Below are positions 15,129-27,366 of a stretch of 64,000 bases of DNA, piece by piece; the stretch's first letter is position 1; each line of letters begins with the position of its first letter. The stretch is from Hybos culiciformis. Its lineage: Eukaryota > Arthropoda > Insecta > Diptera > Hybotidae. The position numbers were made by a program, and so were the translations under genes. The notes below the pieces were generated by a model that saw only the letters and a list, made by a program, of their open reading frames with translations, did no database searches and was not told the origin of the DNA. Where the stretch lies: contig OZ023273.1 in assembly GCA_964007475.1 (NCBI GenBank), positions 148,215,308 through 148,279,307 on the forward strand, written 5' to 3'.

Positions 15129-15315
15129 AGGCTTCACCTTGAACTTAGAACCGACTAACTCGTGATCAACCACTGTTCACACGAAACCCTTCTCCACTTC
15201 AGTCCTCCAAGGTCTCAATCGATTATTTACGAGTACCACCAAGATCTGTACCAATGACGGCTCCATGCAATCTTACGACAAACACTTCTATGCACATCAT
15301 TGTACCTTCCTACTT
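15129..15315 (-). pseudogene. 28S rRNA gene fragment (dispersed)
   Basis: The reverse complement contains a string of blocks that are highly conserved in insect 28S rRNA, including ATTGGTACAGATCTTGGTGG, GAGACCTTGGAGGACTGAAG, GTGGAGAAGGGTTTCG and GAACAGTGGTTGATCACGA. Only about 190 bp is present and AT-rich non-rDNA flanks both sides. It is therefore an isolated fragment and not a functional rDNA unit. Small differences from the sequence I recall for flies (for example ACTCGTAAATAATCGATTG) could be lineage-specific or decay. The abrupt jump in GC content against the background supports an insertion. Confidence 0.85.
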
Positions 15316-16080
15316 GTTAATATATCAAAATTTATTAAAACAGAATTAAATTAATTTTCTTTTTCACAGGGATTATTTATTTTTTATTAATTCGTTGTCG
15401 AAGTCAAATTATTTATAGATGATGGTAGTTGTACGATTTAATAAGAAAATAAACTATGTACCAAGAGCACCACGAATCTTGGCTCGGTTATATTTCAAAA
15501 TAAGAATAATTATCAAGTTTATTACAGTCCTGGAAATTGTCAAATCAAATTTAGTTTCCAGAGTTTCCACTGAATTTTATTATAATTTATATAATAAATT
15601 TTTAAATAGTTTAATACTTCATTTACACTTAAAGTCCTATAATAAACATAATAACACTATAACTTCAGTAATTGGCTACTTTCATAAAGGTTGTTGTTAT
15701 AATATTTAATTTTATAAAAGAAAATATCAACATTATTATGATAAGGCTTATTATCTGAAAATTTTTAATTTTCCCCCAGTAGCTATGTTATATATATAGA
15801 TATGCATACAAAAAAAATAAAAGAAAACAAACTGGCATGTTATATAATTTTCTTTGAAATTTATTTAGAAAATTTTAAATAAAATTTTATATCGGACAGT
15901 TGAGAGACAAAATTTTTTTTTTATTTTATAAAAATTGACTGCCTCCAGCAACTTTTTAGATTAAAGAATAAAAGATAAAAAAACAACAAACACTAAAATA
16001 ATTATGAATAGATAATATCATGTCTTTATGTGAGAATAAATTCTAATTTTTAAAGTATTCACTTTTTTAATGTTAATGTC
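15316..16080. other. gene-free stretch next to the rRNA fragment
   Basis: A 96-codon open frame (15419-15709, plus) begins MMVVVRFNKK. It resembles no family I know, and its composition matches the AT-rich background after the first 30 codons. I see no splice or promoter context supporting it as a gene. Confidence 0.4.
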
Positions 16081-16107
16081 ATAAGAGTCCGATCTAAGAA
16101 ATTTATC

Positions 16108-16301
16108 AGAGAAATATAGTATATTATATAGAGGGATCATTTCATACAACTTTTTTAGTATGAAAAATAACATCTGTCCTCCAGCTCCATTTGTTAGTAG
16201 GTATTTGTAAAAATTTGTGTAAACTGAAACAAAATCTGTACAATACTATGAAATGGAGCTAATTCCCAACAGTTATTTCGTACTTAAAAAAGTTGTATGA
16301 A
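16108..16301. mobile_element. MITE-like foldback element, copy A
   Basis: The left arm (16141-16192) starts TTCATACAACTTTTTTAGTA and ends AGCTCCATTT. The right arm (16251-16301) is its imperfect reverse complement, from AAATGGAGCT to AAAAAAGTTGTATGAA. The arms are about 52 bp around a spacer of about 58 bp. A second, partial copy at 63678-63774 shares the right arm and spacer. Its far end also matches the reverse complement of the left flank here (AGAGAAATATAGT at 16108-16120). Two copies 47 kb apart with hairpin symmetry point to a non-autonomous DNA element. The superfamily is unknown. Confidence 0.65.
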
Positions 16302-16336
16302 GTTATTCTTCTTAACTTAACATTATTGATAAATTA

Positions 16337-16373
16337 ATTCGGATGTTATAGAATTTCGGATGTTATAGAATTT
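16337..16373. repeat. short tandem duplication
   Basis: TTCGGATGTTATAGAAT occurs twice back to back just right of the foldback element. It may be a local duplication of the kind left by slippage or excision. Confidence 0.5.
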
Positions 16374-19300
16374 TTTATTTTAATTTGTTAAAGAACTTTA
16401 AACGTATTTGAAATTATTACGATCATATCGTAGTATCAATCTAATATCAATCAAATAATGATTTTCATTTAAAGCTTAAAAAAATGGCGCGAAAATTATT
16501 TAAAATTATTTTCTCTATTAATATTAATCTAATACTATTAGCTCCACTAATTGGAAAAAAATTATAACAATAATCCCTTAAACAAACTTCAAAAAATAAA
16601 CGAACAATAGACTTAAGCTAAATTTCAAAATCAAAATAAAGTATTACAAATAGCTTGTTAAAAACCACTTAGACAATAAAATTTCCTTCTCAAGTTCTTC
16701 TTTAAAAATGCTAATTTTTCTAAATTGAAAAAATCGCATGAATAAATTAAAACCTTATATGCAATTTTTCTTTTCTTAATTTAAGGATTTCAAGTATCTA
16801 CATTATGCAAATAAACCGAATTCATTGAATTGAAAATATATAGAAAAAAAAAAATTTTTTTTTCTTTCCCATCAATTTACATTCTATACAGAAAAGCTAT
16901 TAAAGTTTTCTTTAACATAAAAAGAAAATTGCTCATTTTTATGCATCTAAAATCTCAGAGTTGCACAAAAAAGTCCTTAAATAAGAAGGTGTTGTATTAT
17001 TATATCCTTTGAAATTGAACTTAATGTCTAGTCTGGTAATGTATATAGTGATGAAAGATAATGCCAATAAAAAAAGATATTTTTTTGCAATATTAAAATA
17101 TAATCTATAATAAATTTTCAGCATGTCCAAGAAAAATTGAGGTATTGGTTTTTTTTCTTTTCAAGATGTCACTCCATTGACATTATGTCGAAATCCAAAT
17201 TTAAATTATTTCTTAGAAAAAAATTGTTTTTTTGTTCATTTCATTGAGTTTCCTTTCCATTTGATTTTCAGTCAGTTTTCCATCCAAAACAAAAATAAAA
17301 CTGCTCAATCGATTTTAATTCTTTTACTCTCGTTCACTTTGACATCGATAAAATGACGTCGTTCTACTATTCTAAGTTTCCCAAGGGTCTTAATAATTTT
17401 CAAATAATATTTTTAATTTTTTAAAAGTTTAAATTGATTGCTATAATTGTTTTGGCCAGTTACTCAGGTGTCGATTAAAGGGACTTGAAAACTGGTAAGA
17501 TCCTCATTATTTCCAAGGATTCAATGAAAATTATTATATTTGTATACTGTTGTATGACTTAGGGTTTAAAAGCAACTTAAATTTAACCCCTGTCTATGAC
17601 AATGATACTTATCTTAAAATTAAAGTATCTTATCAAATCAACATGTTGAAAACGGGCCCCATACACTTTATTTAATTCTATATTTAATTTTTTTATATCA
17701 GATACATTAGCTGACTATGTTTGCAGATTATTATAGAATGTAATTCCAATCAACTTTCAATTGCCACGGTAATAGCCGAATCGAATACATATAATATTAT
17801 GTACCTAGATATTATTAAAATCATCCTACACATTATAATTTACTTATTTAGCTCTTTGATTATTACGTATCAGTAACATTTTTATATAAATGTTTAATAT
17901 GTATATTTAAAAATCATGTAATTTTAACTATAAAATCAACTTCCATTATTATTTTTTAAATTTAATCATTGTTTTAATGTTGAATAATAATATTCATAAC
18001 ATATAAAAATTATTGTTTTTTGTTTATTTTATTTTTTTTAACATTAAAACATTGTATAACTTGCTTTCTGCTTAATATAATTAGGCGCCAAATCAATAAA
18101 ACGTACCTATACATATTGTACAGTATGTACATTGTACATAATATGCATTAATTGAAAAACATTGTGTGTGACTATATTAAAAGATCTCAGGTTCTATTAT
18201 ATAACATGAATAATGGGAGTATAAAAAAACAAATGTGCCAATCAAACCACCTTCATACGATTTTCAATACTTAATTTCAATACAATGTATAATTCATGTT
18301 CATTATAGCAATGCATGTATTCTAGATATAACAATACATTTACATACATAAAGAAAATAGCAAAAAAAAATTATGTTTTTCTTTTAATAATGCAGGAAAA
18401 GTTAAATGACCATTTTAAGCGAATAGGTACCTATTTCACAATATTTTCAATCGATTTTTTATTTATTATTTATTAAAATAGTATTATATATAATTTTATA
18501 TATATATTTTCTAAATAATTATACTATAGAAACGTTAAGTTCACACTTGAAATGATTGCTTTATTTTATGGTGAAAGAAAAACTTTTTTATAATGCACAA
18601 ATTATAACTTAATAATGAATTATAGGAAAAAAAAAGAATATACAAATGAATAAGGTTACATATAATGTATGTAGTTTTTGAAAAGAATATTATTATACAG
18701 CTTATGAGTTTCATTAATTTTATATTTTTGTTAAATATTATAAATTTAGCATAGAAAAACTAAAATCAGTTGGTTTTTGTGGTTAGACTTAGACTAAATA
18801 ATATTTTGTGAATTTATTTCTATGTAAATGATTTTTCACCACAACTTTTTAAACTAGTTTTAATTAAATAGTGCTATTTACAATTCAATATATTTAAATG
18901 CAGACTTAAGTGGTATGGTTTCACATTTAAGAATATAATAAGTAATATAACATAACATTGAAATAAAAAAGTATTTCTTCGTTTTTGTCAATGGTTTTTA
19001 CTGTTTTTAGTTTACATAATATGTTAATCTTTCAGTTCATGATTTTAGCTAAATTTATTATAAATTTATTATAGTTTAAAATAAAAACCTCTGAAAGGCA
19101 AACAAATTTTTATTTAAGCTTATTAATTATAAAATAGCTTAAAATTATAAAATTTTGTTTTAAATGTCCTAGAAAATTAACTAAAAAGTTAATTAATGCA
19201 TTTTTGAATAAATTTGATTTAATTTATTTAGATTATAGTTTACACACACGTTATGTAAGTGTGTGGACATTAAAGCTATATGTAAAAAGAATAATTATTT

Positions 19301-21971
19301 ATCATTTTGTCATCAAAATCTTAATTATTAATGTTAAATAACATTTTTTTATTGGGACAAAAAAGCTCTGAAGACAATATAACTCTTGATATTCCTGGCA
19401 CTAAATAAAAATGAGATATCAGAGCACGATACTAACATGTATAATGTGAAAAAATTGAATATATTTTTTATGGTTATTCCCTGATAGGACTACCGAATAT
19501 CATAGACAAATATAACGTTGCATTTGTCTATGCTACTCTCTTTAGTTCATGATGGCTGTATTCTCAACTACATACTTCGAACCTTTTTTTTAATGTTAAC
19601 TTTAAAACATTCTAATTTGAAATGTATAATTTTTTTTTAACTAAAATATAATATAAATGTGAAAAAATGAACGGATATTAAAAGAAAGAAAAAAAAAAAA
19701 GAATTATATTTTGTAATGAAATATTTTTTAAAGCCAAATTAAAGGTATGATTTCATAGAAGAAGGAGAAATAAGTTAAGAAAAAAAAAGTTTTTCTTTTT
19801 CAATATTTTCTCATTTATAAAAATATTTTTATATTCTTTATATTGAAAGAAATAATAAATAATATAATAAAATAGAAAAGAAAAACTGTGTTTTTTTTTT
19901 TTTTTTTGTAAATATTGAAATAGGTCACACACATATACTCCAGCGAGTGAGCGTAATAAAATATAACTTTATTAAAAAAAATACATAAAAATGAAATAAA
20001 TATGAATATGTAAATAAAACATAAATATCAAAAAAAAAAAAGTTTTAATAAAATTATATAACTCTTAAAAACAAACTATTTACATGTATAGCATAAATGT
20101 TTCATTTTACTTAAGAACATGTAAAAATTCGAAAAAAAGACAAATTTTATTACAGAATTCAACAGTTGACAGTAGAAAAAGAAAATTGGATTAAGAAAAA
20201 ATGAAATCTTATCAAGAACTTTTAATAATCTGACCACTGGAACAGTAGTAATAAAATCTTAACACTAAATCTAAGAATTTGACAAACCACGGTAGTTCTG
20301 ATTAAAACTATTTGCATAAAAAACATAAAAACTTAAATTATTTACATATTATGTTCATGCAAATCAATATCTAATCTTATTTACGATAACGATGTAATTA
20401 AAAATAAAAACTCCATTACTGTTTTTTTTTATTTGAATACATAATTTTTTTTAATTTGCAATTAAAATGGTAAACTTTTTGCTCATTAATATAAAAAAAT
20501 TTAACGACACAGCTTGAAATAATTTATTATGCATTTCATATTCTATGTATATGCATAATGTTTACCGTCCAACCCTCATAATACCTAAAATAGTAAAAAA
20601 AAAAAGTAAGTAATAGGATTAGTTTTGCCTTCTAATTAAGGCTAACTATATATACCTAAAATATTCAGATGGTATAATGAAATCACCTTTTTTTCTATAA
20701 AAATTTTTTATATAAAAAATTTATTATTTTGTAAAATCAAACTTCTGAACGAAGCGAAAAAATTATAAATTTTTAGTTTTATGCGCTTACATTCTGAAAA
20801 TTAAATAAGAAATATTAACAGAAGAATTTAAAAAAAAGTTTTAGATATAATAAATAGGCAAGTGTTACTAATTTTTCAAATAATGGACGTATAAAATATA
20901 AAATAATCTTTATTTTCATAAATTATTAACATTGTTAAAAAGTAAAGGAACGAAATTCAATTTCTTTATTTAATTCAAAATGCAAGATATTTTTCAAGCA
21001 ATATATTTCATTTAAATATCAGAATTTAGGTGAACTGATTCATACTACTGTTCCGATTTTTTGGCAGCAAATTCATAAAAAACAGTAAAGAATTCATTTA
21101 TTTATCACAATAAAAAGTTAAAACAGAGAAAAATAATAAGATTTCATTTCATGTTTATAATAGGATTTTTTTCTTTTAAAAATTTTTTTTACAAGAATAA
21201 AAACATTATTCAGGCTAATTCCATTTTTGGTTTATGATATCTTTTTCAATTTCAAACATCTACACATAGTATACAATATAAAATGTATGTTACAAAATGT
21301 AGATCAGCTAAATATAAATTTTAGGATAACAAAAAAGTTAAAATTTCTTTTTTCCTATTTCAGAAACTCTTATTTAAGCCTATCACAATTTCAAAAGCAA
21401 AAAAAAACAGTAAAATAAATTATACAGAGGGAAATGAAAATATACAAAAAAAAAAGGATCAAATAAGTTTGACATTTTTTATCAAATTATGTTTTAATTA
21501 TGTATTATGTTGCATAATAAATTATACAGCACTCTCAAATGTTGTTTACATAAACGAACAAGAAAATTGTATACGAATATTGAATTTATAAATAAGCTGA
21601 TACTGATACTATCTATACCTACCTATGTAAATTTGATATTAAAAAAAAAAAGATATTAATTTACATATTAAATTAATATATAGCATATTATTCAGCATAA
21701 AATTTTACTATTAATAGAAAAAAATATTTTTGAAGGTAAAAACAAAATTATTTGACCAATTTTTTTTTTTATTTTTTAGCTTTATTCAAATTTTTTGTTT
21801 ATTTTGCAATATATTTTTATTCAATATATATTATACCTTCTGGTTACGGAAAGGGTTCAAATGATATTTTTGTATTTTACAATCATAATTGAAATATAAT
21901 GCCAGTAACTTTAATAATGTTGACTTAATTAAGTTAATAATAATGGCAATGTTGAATTATTCATTGCTGTA
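16374..21971. other. AT-rich gene-free stretch
   Basis: No exon or RNA gene is supported. The only structured item is a short perfect hairpin at 19501-19532, listed separately. Open frames in this stretch are short and of background composition. Confidence 0.5.
19501..19532. repeat. short perfect hairpin
   Basis: CATAGACAAAT is followed ten bases later by its exact reverse complement ATTTGTCTATG. The 11-bp stem is too short for a microRNA precursor. No neighbouring gene end is known that it could terminate. Confidence 0.4.
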
Positions 21972-22830
21972 CAGACTAGGGTATGGCGAACATGGCCCCG
22001 GCCATAGGCGCCTGATTAAAAAGGCGCTCACTCATTTCACATTTTTCGAATTTTAAACAGTTTTTATTTAGAAAAGATGATTTATTACAGCTTTATACAA
22101 AATTTCAAAATTCAAAGTTGACGTAATTTTCTTCAAAATTAATTTTTGTTAATTTGTTAAATTATTTGAAAATTATTCGAATTTTTGTCGGGAGAACAAT
22201 GTCTAAGAATATCCATGATGGAATTAAATAAATCAGTGAAAGATCTTTGTTCGGAGTATTCAGAATTGGAATCCGGTGAGATGCTGAATGAAATCGAATG
22301 CTTTAAATTTGAAAGTGCGGAGCTGTTTAAAAATTTAAACTCTTTACATCATTTTGAAATTTTAAGGAAATTGTTGCACTTGATTTCGAAATTTTTATGT
22401 TTCTTTACGAATTTTACTAACACTTCCAGTAACTGTGGCTGACTAGTGGGGAGAGAAGTTTCAGCAAACTTAAGCTAATTAAAAATTACTTGCCTTCAAC
22501 ATGAAACAAGATTCCTAAAGTGCGGATTAGCAATATTGTCAATCGAAATAATCAACGTATTTCCAAACATTAAAGCAAGAAAAATTAAATTAAAAAAATT
22601 TCTAAGTGTTGAATTTGTTGAAATTATTGCATATTTGTTAAAAATCAACAAAAGTATTAATTTCAAATTGAATACTTATGTTGAATTAATAAAGAATTTA
22701 TGTTATCTTTTTTTCGTATAAAATAGATCAAAATTAAATTTTGGAAGTTAATTTTTTGTAAGATAGTTGAGATAGTAGGCGCCATTTTAAATGTTTGCCA
22801 TAGGCGCCGCAAACTCTAGATACGGCTCTG
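21972..22830 (+). mobile_element. decayed hAT-type DNA transposon (transposase remnant)
   Basis: The outer ends are related: CAGACTAGGGTATGG on the left, and CAGAGCCGTATCTAGAG reading inward from the right. The sequence GCCATAGGCGCC occurs near both ends, at about 22001 and 22798. Inside, plus-strand frames from 22185 to 22640 spell a broken C-terminal transposase region. LRILLTLPVTVA is followed by a shift and SGERSFSKLKLIKNYL, then after further shifts LAILSIE and KARKIK. This order matches the C-terminal hAT dimerisation region of ZMYM-type hAT transposases. The N-terminal and most of the catalytic region are missing, and the frame is broken several times, so the copy is dead. Target duplications are unclear (CTGTACAG left, CTGTGTACAG right). 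Confidence 0.75.
22185..22640 (+). pseudogene. hAT transposase C-terminal fragment
   Basis: This is the coding remnant of the element above. An 85-codon frame beginning MSGEQCLRIS covers the region before the dimerisation domain. The frame then shifts at about 22385, 22446 and again near 22505 to follow the homologous reading: VTVA, then SGERSFSKLK, then LAILSIEII. The shifts and an internal stop show it no longer makes transposase. Ancestral orientation is plus, opposite to the host gamma-subunit gene. Confidence 0.7.
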
Positions 22831-25800
22831 TGTACAGATAATAATGCTTTCATTTTGTGAATAAATGGTATTATAGTTGTAAAATTATGGTACCGAATAA
22901 GTTTCGTTTTAAATATGTACTTATTATTATCTAAATTCTTAAATTAATTGAAAATTTTAATGAAACTAGAAAATTTAACTTAATTAACTTTAAAATGAAT
23001 ACATGGAAATAACTTTTCTAACATATACATATTTTCATTTTATTAATACGAATCTTTATTTCTTATTAAATTTTAACACAATTATATTATTTTAAGAAAT
23101 TTTAGTTAGTTACATATTATGGCTTGTTTTATAACTCAAAATTTTAACTTAAATTTAACCAAAACAATTTTTATGTTCGTACATTTACTATGTACATAAT
23201 TTCTCACAAGCATTCAAATCAAGTTTACGGCTTTCAGAGAACAAAAAATATAAAAAAAATAAAATAAAATAATAATAACGATTTAAAGAAAAAAGGGATA
23301 TTATTATATACATATATACCGTCATCCCCATTTAAAATTCACGGTACTGCAGAATTCCCAGTAATAAAGTTTATGTATATCTTTACATATTGTTTATATG
23401 TGTATACAAACAGTGTTGTACAGTATGTTTTATATATAATTATAAGTTTATTATTATATATATAATATATATATTTTTCTTATTAAGTTAGGTGTATTTT
23501 TCTTTTATACACATAATAATTTCATTTTTATTTTTATTATTATTATTTTTTTTTTTTTTGTGAAAAGAAAAATCATAACATAAAAATATTTTCTCCCCTG
23601 AAGAAAAATAAATGATTTTTTTTATTTTATTTTATTTTTTTTGAACAGAAATCTAATTGAAGCGAAATACATAATAAACATTAATAATTTGTAAATAAAC
23701 TTGAACTTAAGATCATATATCGATTGAGAAAAAAATTTTTTGGCTTAGAAAAAATATTTTTTTTTTTTTTTTTGTGACTTAGGGAAACAGATCAATTATG
23801 TGGGTATTATATTAATTTGAAAAGGGGAACAAAAAAATACCGAAAAAATAATTTTTTATGTAAATATCAAAAAAAAAAAGTTACATCTATTAAAATAAGT
23901 GTTTAATAAGCATTATATACATTAAATTTAAAATAATTTGAATCTATTACAGAGGTCTTTAAAAAAAATAAAAAAATATGCTTTGAAATGGCAGAAATTA
24001 TGAAAGTAATTTATTTAGAACTTTTCCAAATTCTAGTGATTATGGAAATAAAGGTTATAGTTTCCTCTACATAGGGTTAATGAATTAAAATTTATGTCAA
24101 CTTGAAATATTCACTTCCAAAGAAAATAAATATTAATCACCCACGTATGTAAATTTATATACCTGTGCTAATTTTTTTTATGTCTTGGGCTCAGGCACTA
24201 GCTAATTTTAATGACGGAAGACGATAAATTGGAAATTTTTTTTTAGCAAAAAATTTAGTTTGTGCAAAAATCATAGTTTTGCAAAAATTAATGATGTTTC
24301 CTAATAAAATTTTAGTTCAACAACACAGCACTAAACTATTAAGCTTTAACAATTTTATATATGTGCACAAATGATTAAAATTCCGTCTTACAAGATAAAG
24401 TTATAATTTAGATCTTATGGCGACGGCTTTTGGAAATTTAAAAAAAGAAAATTTTTGTGATATGCAAACATAAACTATCAACCAAATGTACAAGCTTTAG
24501 TTGAAATATTGAAACATTTTTTAAAATTCGATTTATTGGAAGTATAATTCTTCCGATAATGGTAGTATAATATATATAAATTATAGAAAAAAATTTAATT
24601 TATTTAATATTACTTTATTTTAGAAAAAAATTGTGGTTATCAAATATTTTCCATTTACAGCAGCTGCGAAAACTAATTTTTTTTTCACTTTTTGCCAATT
24701 CTATCTGATCGCGACTTAATAAACTTTAAAAAAAAATTCAGATTCAGTAATTTAGTAATAAAGTTAAAAAACCAAAATTTATAATTTGTCAATATAATTC
24801 AATTTTTCTCAAGCATTTTGATACAAGTCAAATAAATTTTAAAATTTTGAACGGGGAAGAGATAGAAATTTTTTTTATCAATAATTTTCGCAGTATTCTT
24901 TATAAAACGAAGACGTTATTGGTATGGGGGACAAAAATATCTGATTGGAAAAATTTTCTTTGTGTAATTGAACTCTACTTTAAATTTATTTATTTTTTTT
25001 CATTTTCCGAAGGTAAATTTTGGTTAAAAAATTATATTCAAAATATCAACTTTTTCAAAATTTTGAATGCCGTATCGTCGAAATCGTAGAAGATTATTGA
25101 AATTTTGCCATAAGGAAATTGGTCTTTGAAAGTTCAAAAATAGTTCTAAATTTCATCGAAACAAGCAAAATCATTAATTTCGCTTGAAGGTAGATTAAAA
25201 AATTCTGTTGTGGTGGGGGAATTTTGACGGACCACCAAATTATTTTTAATGCTATGCATAATTTTGCGCCATCCATGACCAATACAGTTTGAAAAACACT
25301 TAAAAATTAATCCAGACACCAAGAGACTAATGAAATTAAAAATTTTTTATACAGAATTAAGTCCAAATCAATATAAGTATTTATACATATATATATTTGC
25401 GAAAATAATCCTAACAATTTTTTTTGTTTATATTTACTTTTCACTTTTTCAAGCTATATTTCATTTTAGTTTTTCAATATTTTTGTTTTTATTTATCCAA
25501 AATAATTTTTAATTAATTAAAAAATTTTGAATGTATTTGAAAGATTTTTAGTTTAGTGAAAAATAAATATTTTCATAAATAAAAATTTTTCGTATTTTAT
25601 TTATTTTTTATTTAAAAAAAAAAATTATTTTATTAATGGAAATTATAAAGAGAAAATTAAATTTTCTTTTGCTTATAATGCTCGCACCCATTTTTATTAC
25701 ACTCAAATTTATTTAATTTTTTTTTTCTTTCTTTTGTCACACCGTATAGATTTTTATTTTTAGACAAAAAAAAAATTATATTTTTAGCAAATTTTCTTTC

Positions 25801-25914
25801 ATTTATTTTTAAATATTATAATTAAGGAATAAATTACACAATAATTATGATAAGAAAAATATTTTAATATTAATTTTTTTTTTATTAATTATTTTAATAT
25901 CAAAAATTACTTAC
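22831..25914. other. intron of the gamma-subunit gene, no gene seen
   Basis: This is downstream (minus strand) of the gamma-subunit donor site, so it is intronic if the exon call is right. It contains poly-T and TATA simple sequence only. An 80-codon frame at 24847-25089 looks like background. Confidence 0.55.
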
Positions 25915-26058
25915 TCTGCAATGCTTTTAGAAAGTGGCCATCTCTCCATTGTGGCCTGATACTTCATATTTTCGATTTGCTTTTTTAAACCGTCCCGGTC
26001 CATATTCGCAAGAAAACTGGGATCCATGTTGATAAAAACCTATCCACATATACCACTC
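25915..26058 (-). CDS. Ggamma30A: G-protein gamma subunit, first coding exon (Ggamma30A-type), partial
   Basis: The gamma subunit pairs with Gbeta and anchors the dimer to the inner plasma membrane; in flies this type works in phototransduction. The ATG is at 26027. The exon encodes 37 residues plus two bases: MDPSFLANMDRDGLKKQ, then the IENMKYQATMERWPLSKS segment and IA. From memory this is nearly identical to fly Ggamma30A, including the N-terminal Gbeta-binding helix. The exon ends with the consensus donor GTAAGT (exon end 25915, GT at 25914-25913). A 5' UTR part (26028-26058) follows a good acceptor, TTCTCTTTTTCTAG. The missing C-terminal half should carry the rest of the domain and the CaaX prenylation box. 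I could not recognise it in the 25.9 kb downstream, so it probably lies left of the window. Upstream noncoding exons are not identifiable. Confidence 0.9.
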
Positions 26059-27339
26059 CTAGAAAAAGAGAATTTTTTTTTATTAGTTTTTTTCCTTTAT
26101 CTCATCAAAATATACAGCTTTACATTTAAATGTTGTAAAAATGAACATTTTTTGTGATGTTTTGTAATTTGTGCGCAGGACCTTTACCAACAGAGAGCTG
26201 GCAGAGTTTTCCTTTTTATAATGTAGACCCATAAATTAATTTTTTTTTTTTTTTTTTATAAAGGGTTACCAAATGTGTTATAGACTAAAATTGTTATAGA
26301 TAAAAGTCTAGCAAAAAAATATCCTTTTTTATCTATTAACTTTTAATTTGCAGGTATAGTTAGTTAGATAACTTGTTTAATAATTCCCTTATACTCTTGT
26401 ATTTAGGTACTTAAGACACAAAAATGAGTAAAAATACATTTAAATCATGCCAGCATACTATACTATATTATTATTAGTGCTACATTATAGTAGACTTACT
26501 AAACATTACTATATAGATTATAAGATTAGTATTTGTTTTTATTCGATTTGACTAATAAACAAAAAATTATCGTTTAAGGTAAAATTTAACAAACAATGAA
26601 AAACTTATAAATTTTATCAAAATAATTTCTAAAAATAAGAAAAACTATAATGTATATGAATAATATTCATTATATTTGCAGCTGGTAATCCTGAATATTT
26701 TTTTTTTATGTAAACATAATATTTGTGCAAATGTAAGGATAATGCAACAATATACCTTGATAAAAAGGATAATGTCAGATTCTGCGCATTAAAATCATAA
26801 CAATCGATATCTTATTTTATAGTAAAAAAAAAAATTATATCAAAATAAAATTTTATATTTGCATTATTATAATAAAAAAAAAATATATATATCTCCCCCT
26901 TTTAAAATGCCGGGTACGAATATGCATATCATGGTTAACTTTAAAATGCCAATTATTAATACTATTATTATTTGGATATATTTCCTAGCACATTTAGAGC
27001 TAAAATGTTTTTTACAAAAACCATTGTAAAAGAAGATGACATCATACTTAGCTGATAGAAATTAGGTATAGAGTTCGAAATCAAATTTGAGACAGGGTTT
27101 AACGTTGCTTTAGATTTAACGTCAAAGTTGAAATTAATATACAAAACATGTTGACGTTGTTTTTATTAAATTAAAAAGCATTCTACAATTTTTTCTATCT
27201 TTCAGATTTTTTTTTTTTTTTTATTTAAATCTTAAACGTATTTCAGAACTTAAAAGAGACTATATTATGTATATAACGTTTCACAATTTATTCATACCCG
27301 GTTTTTATTAAATTACTATAGTAGCGTATATGTTTTCCG

Positions 27340-27366
27340 TCCGTCTGTGTATCCGTTCGTCCGTCC
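27340..27366. repeat. CCGT/CCGTCTG low-complexity patch
   Basis: CCGTCCGTCTGTGTATCCGTTCGTCCGTCC is a run of CCGT-like tetramers in very AT-rich DNA. Such patches are common in insect dispersed repeats, but no element boundaries are visible here. Confidence 0.4.

Noticed and set aside
15419..15709. 96-codon plus-strand open frame
   Set aside because: No family resemblance, background composition after the first third, and no splice or promoter context.
19501..19532. Hairpin considered as a microRNA precursor
   Set aside because: The stem is only 11 bp; a precursor would need about 22 bp or more of pairing.
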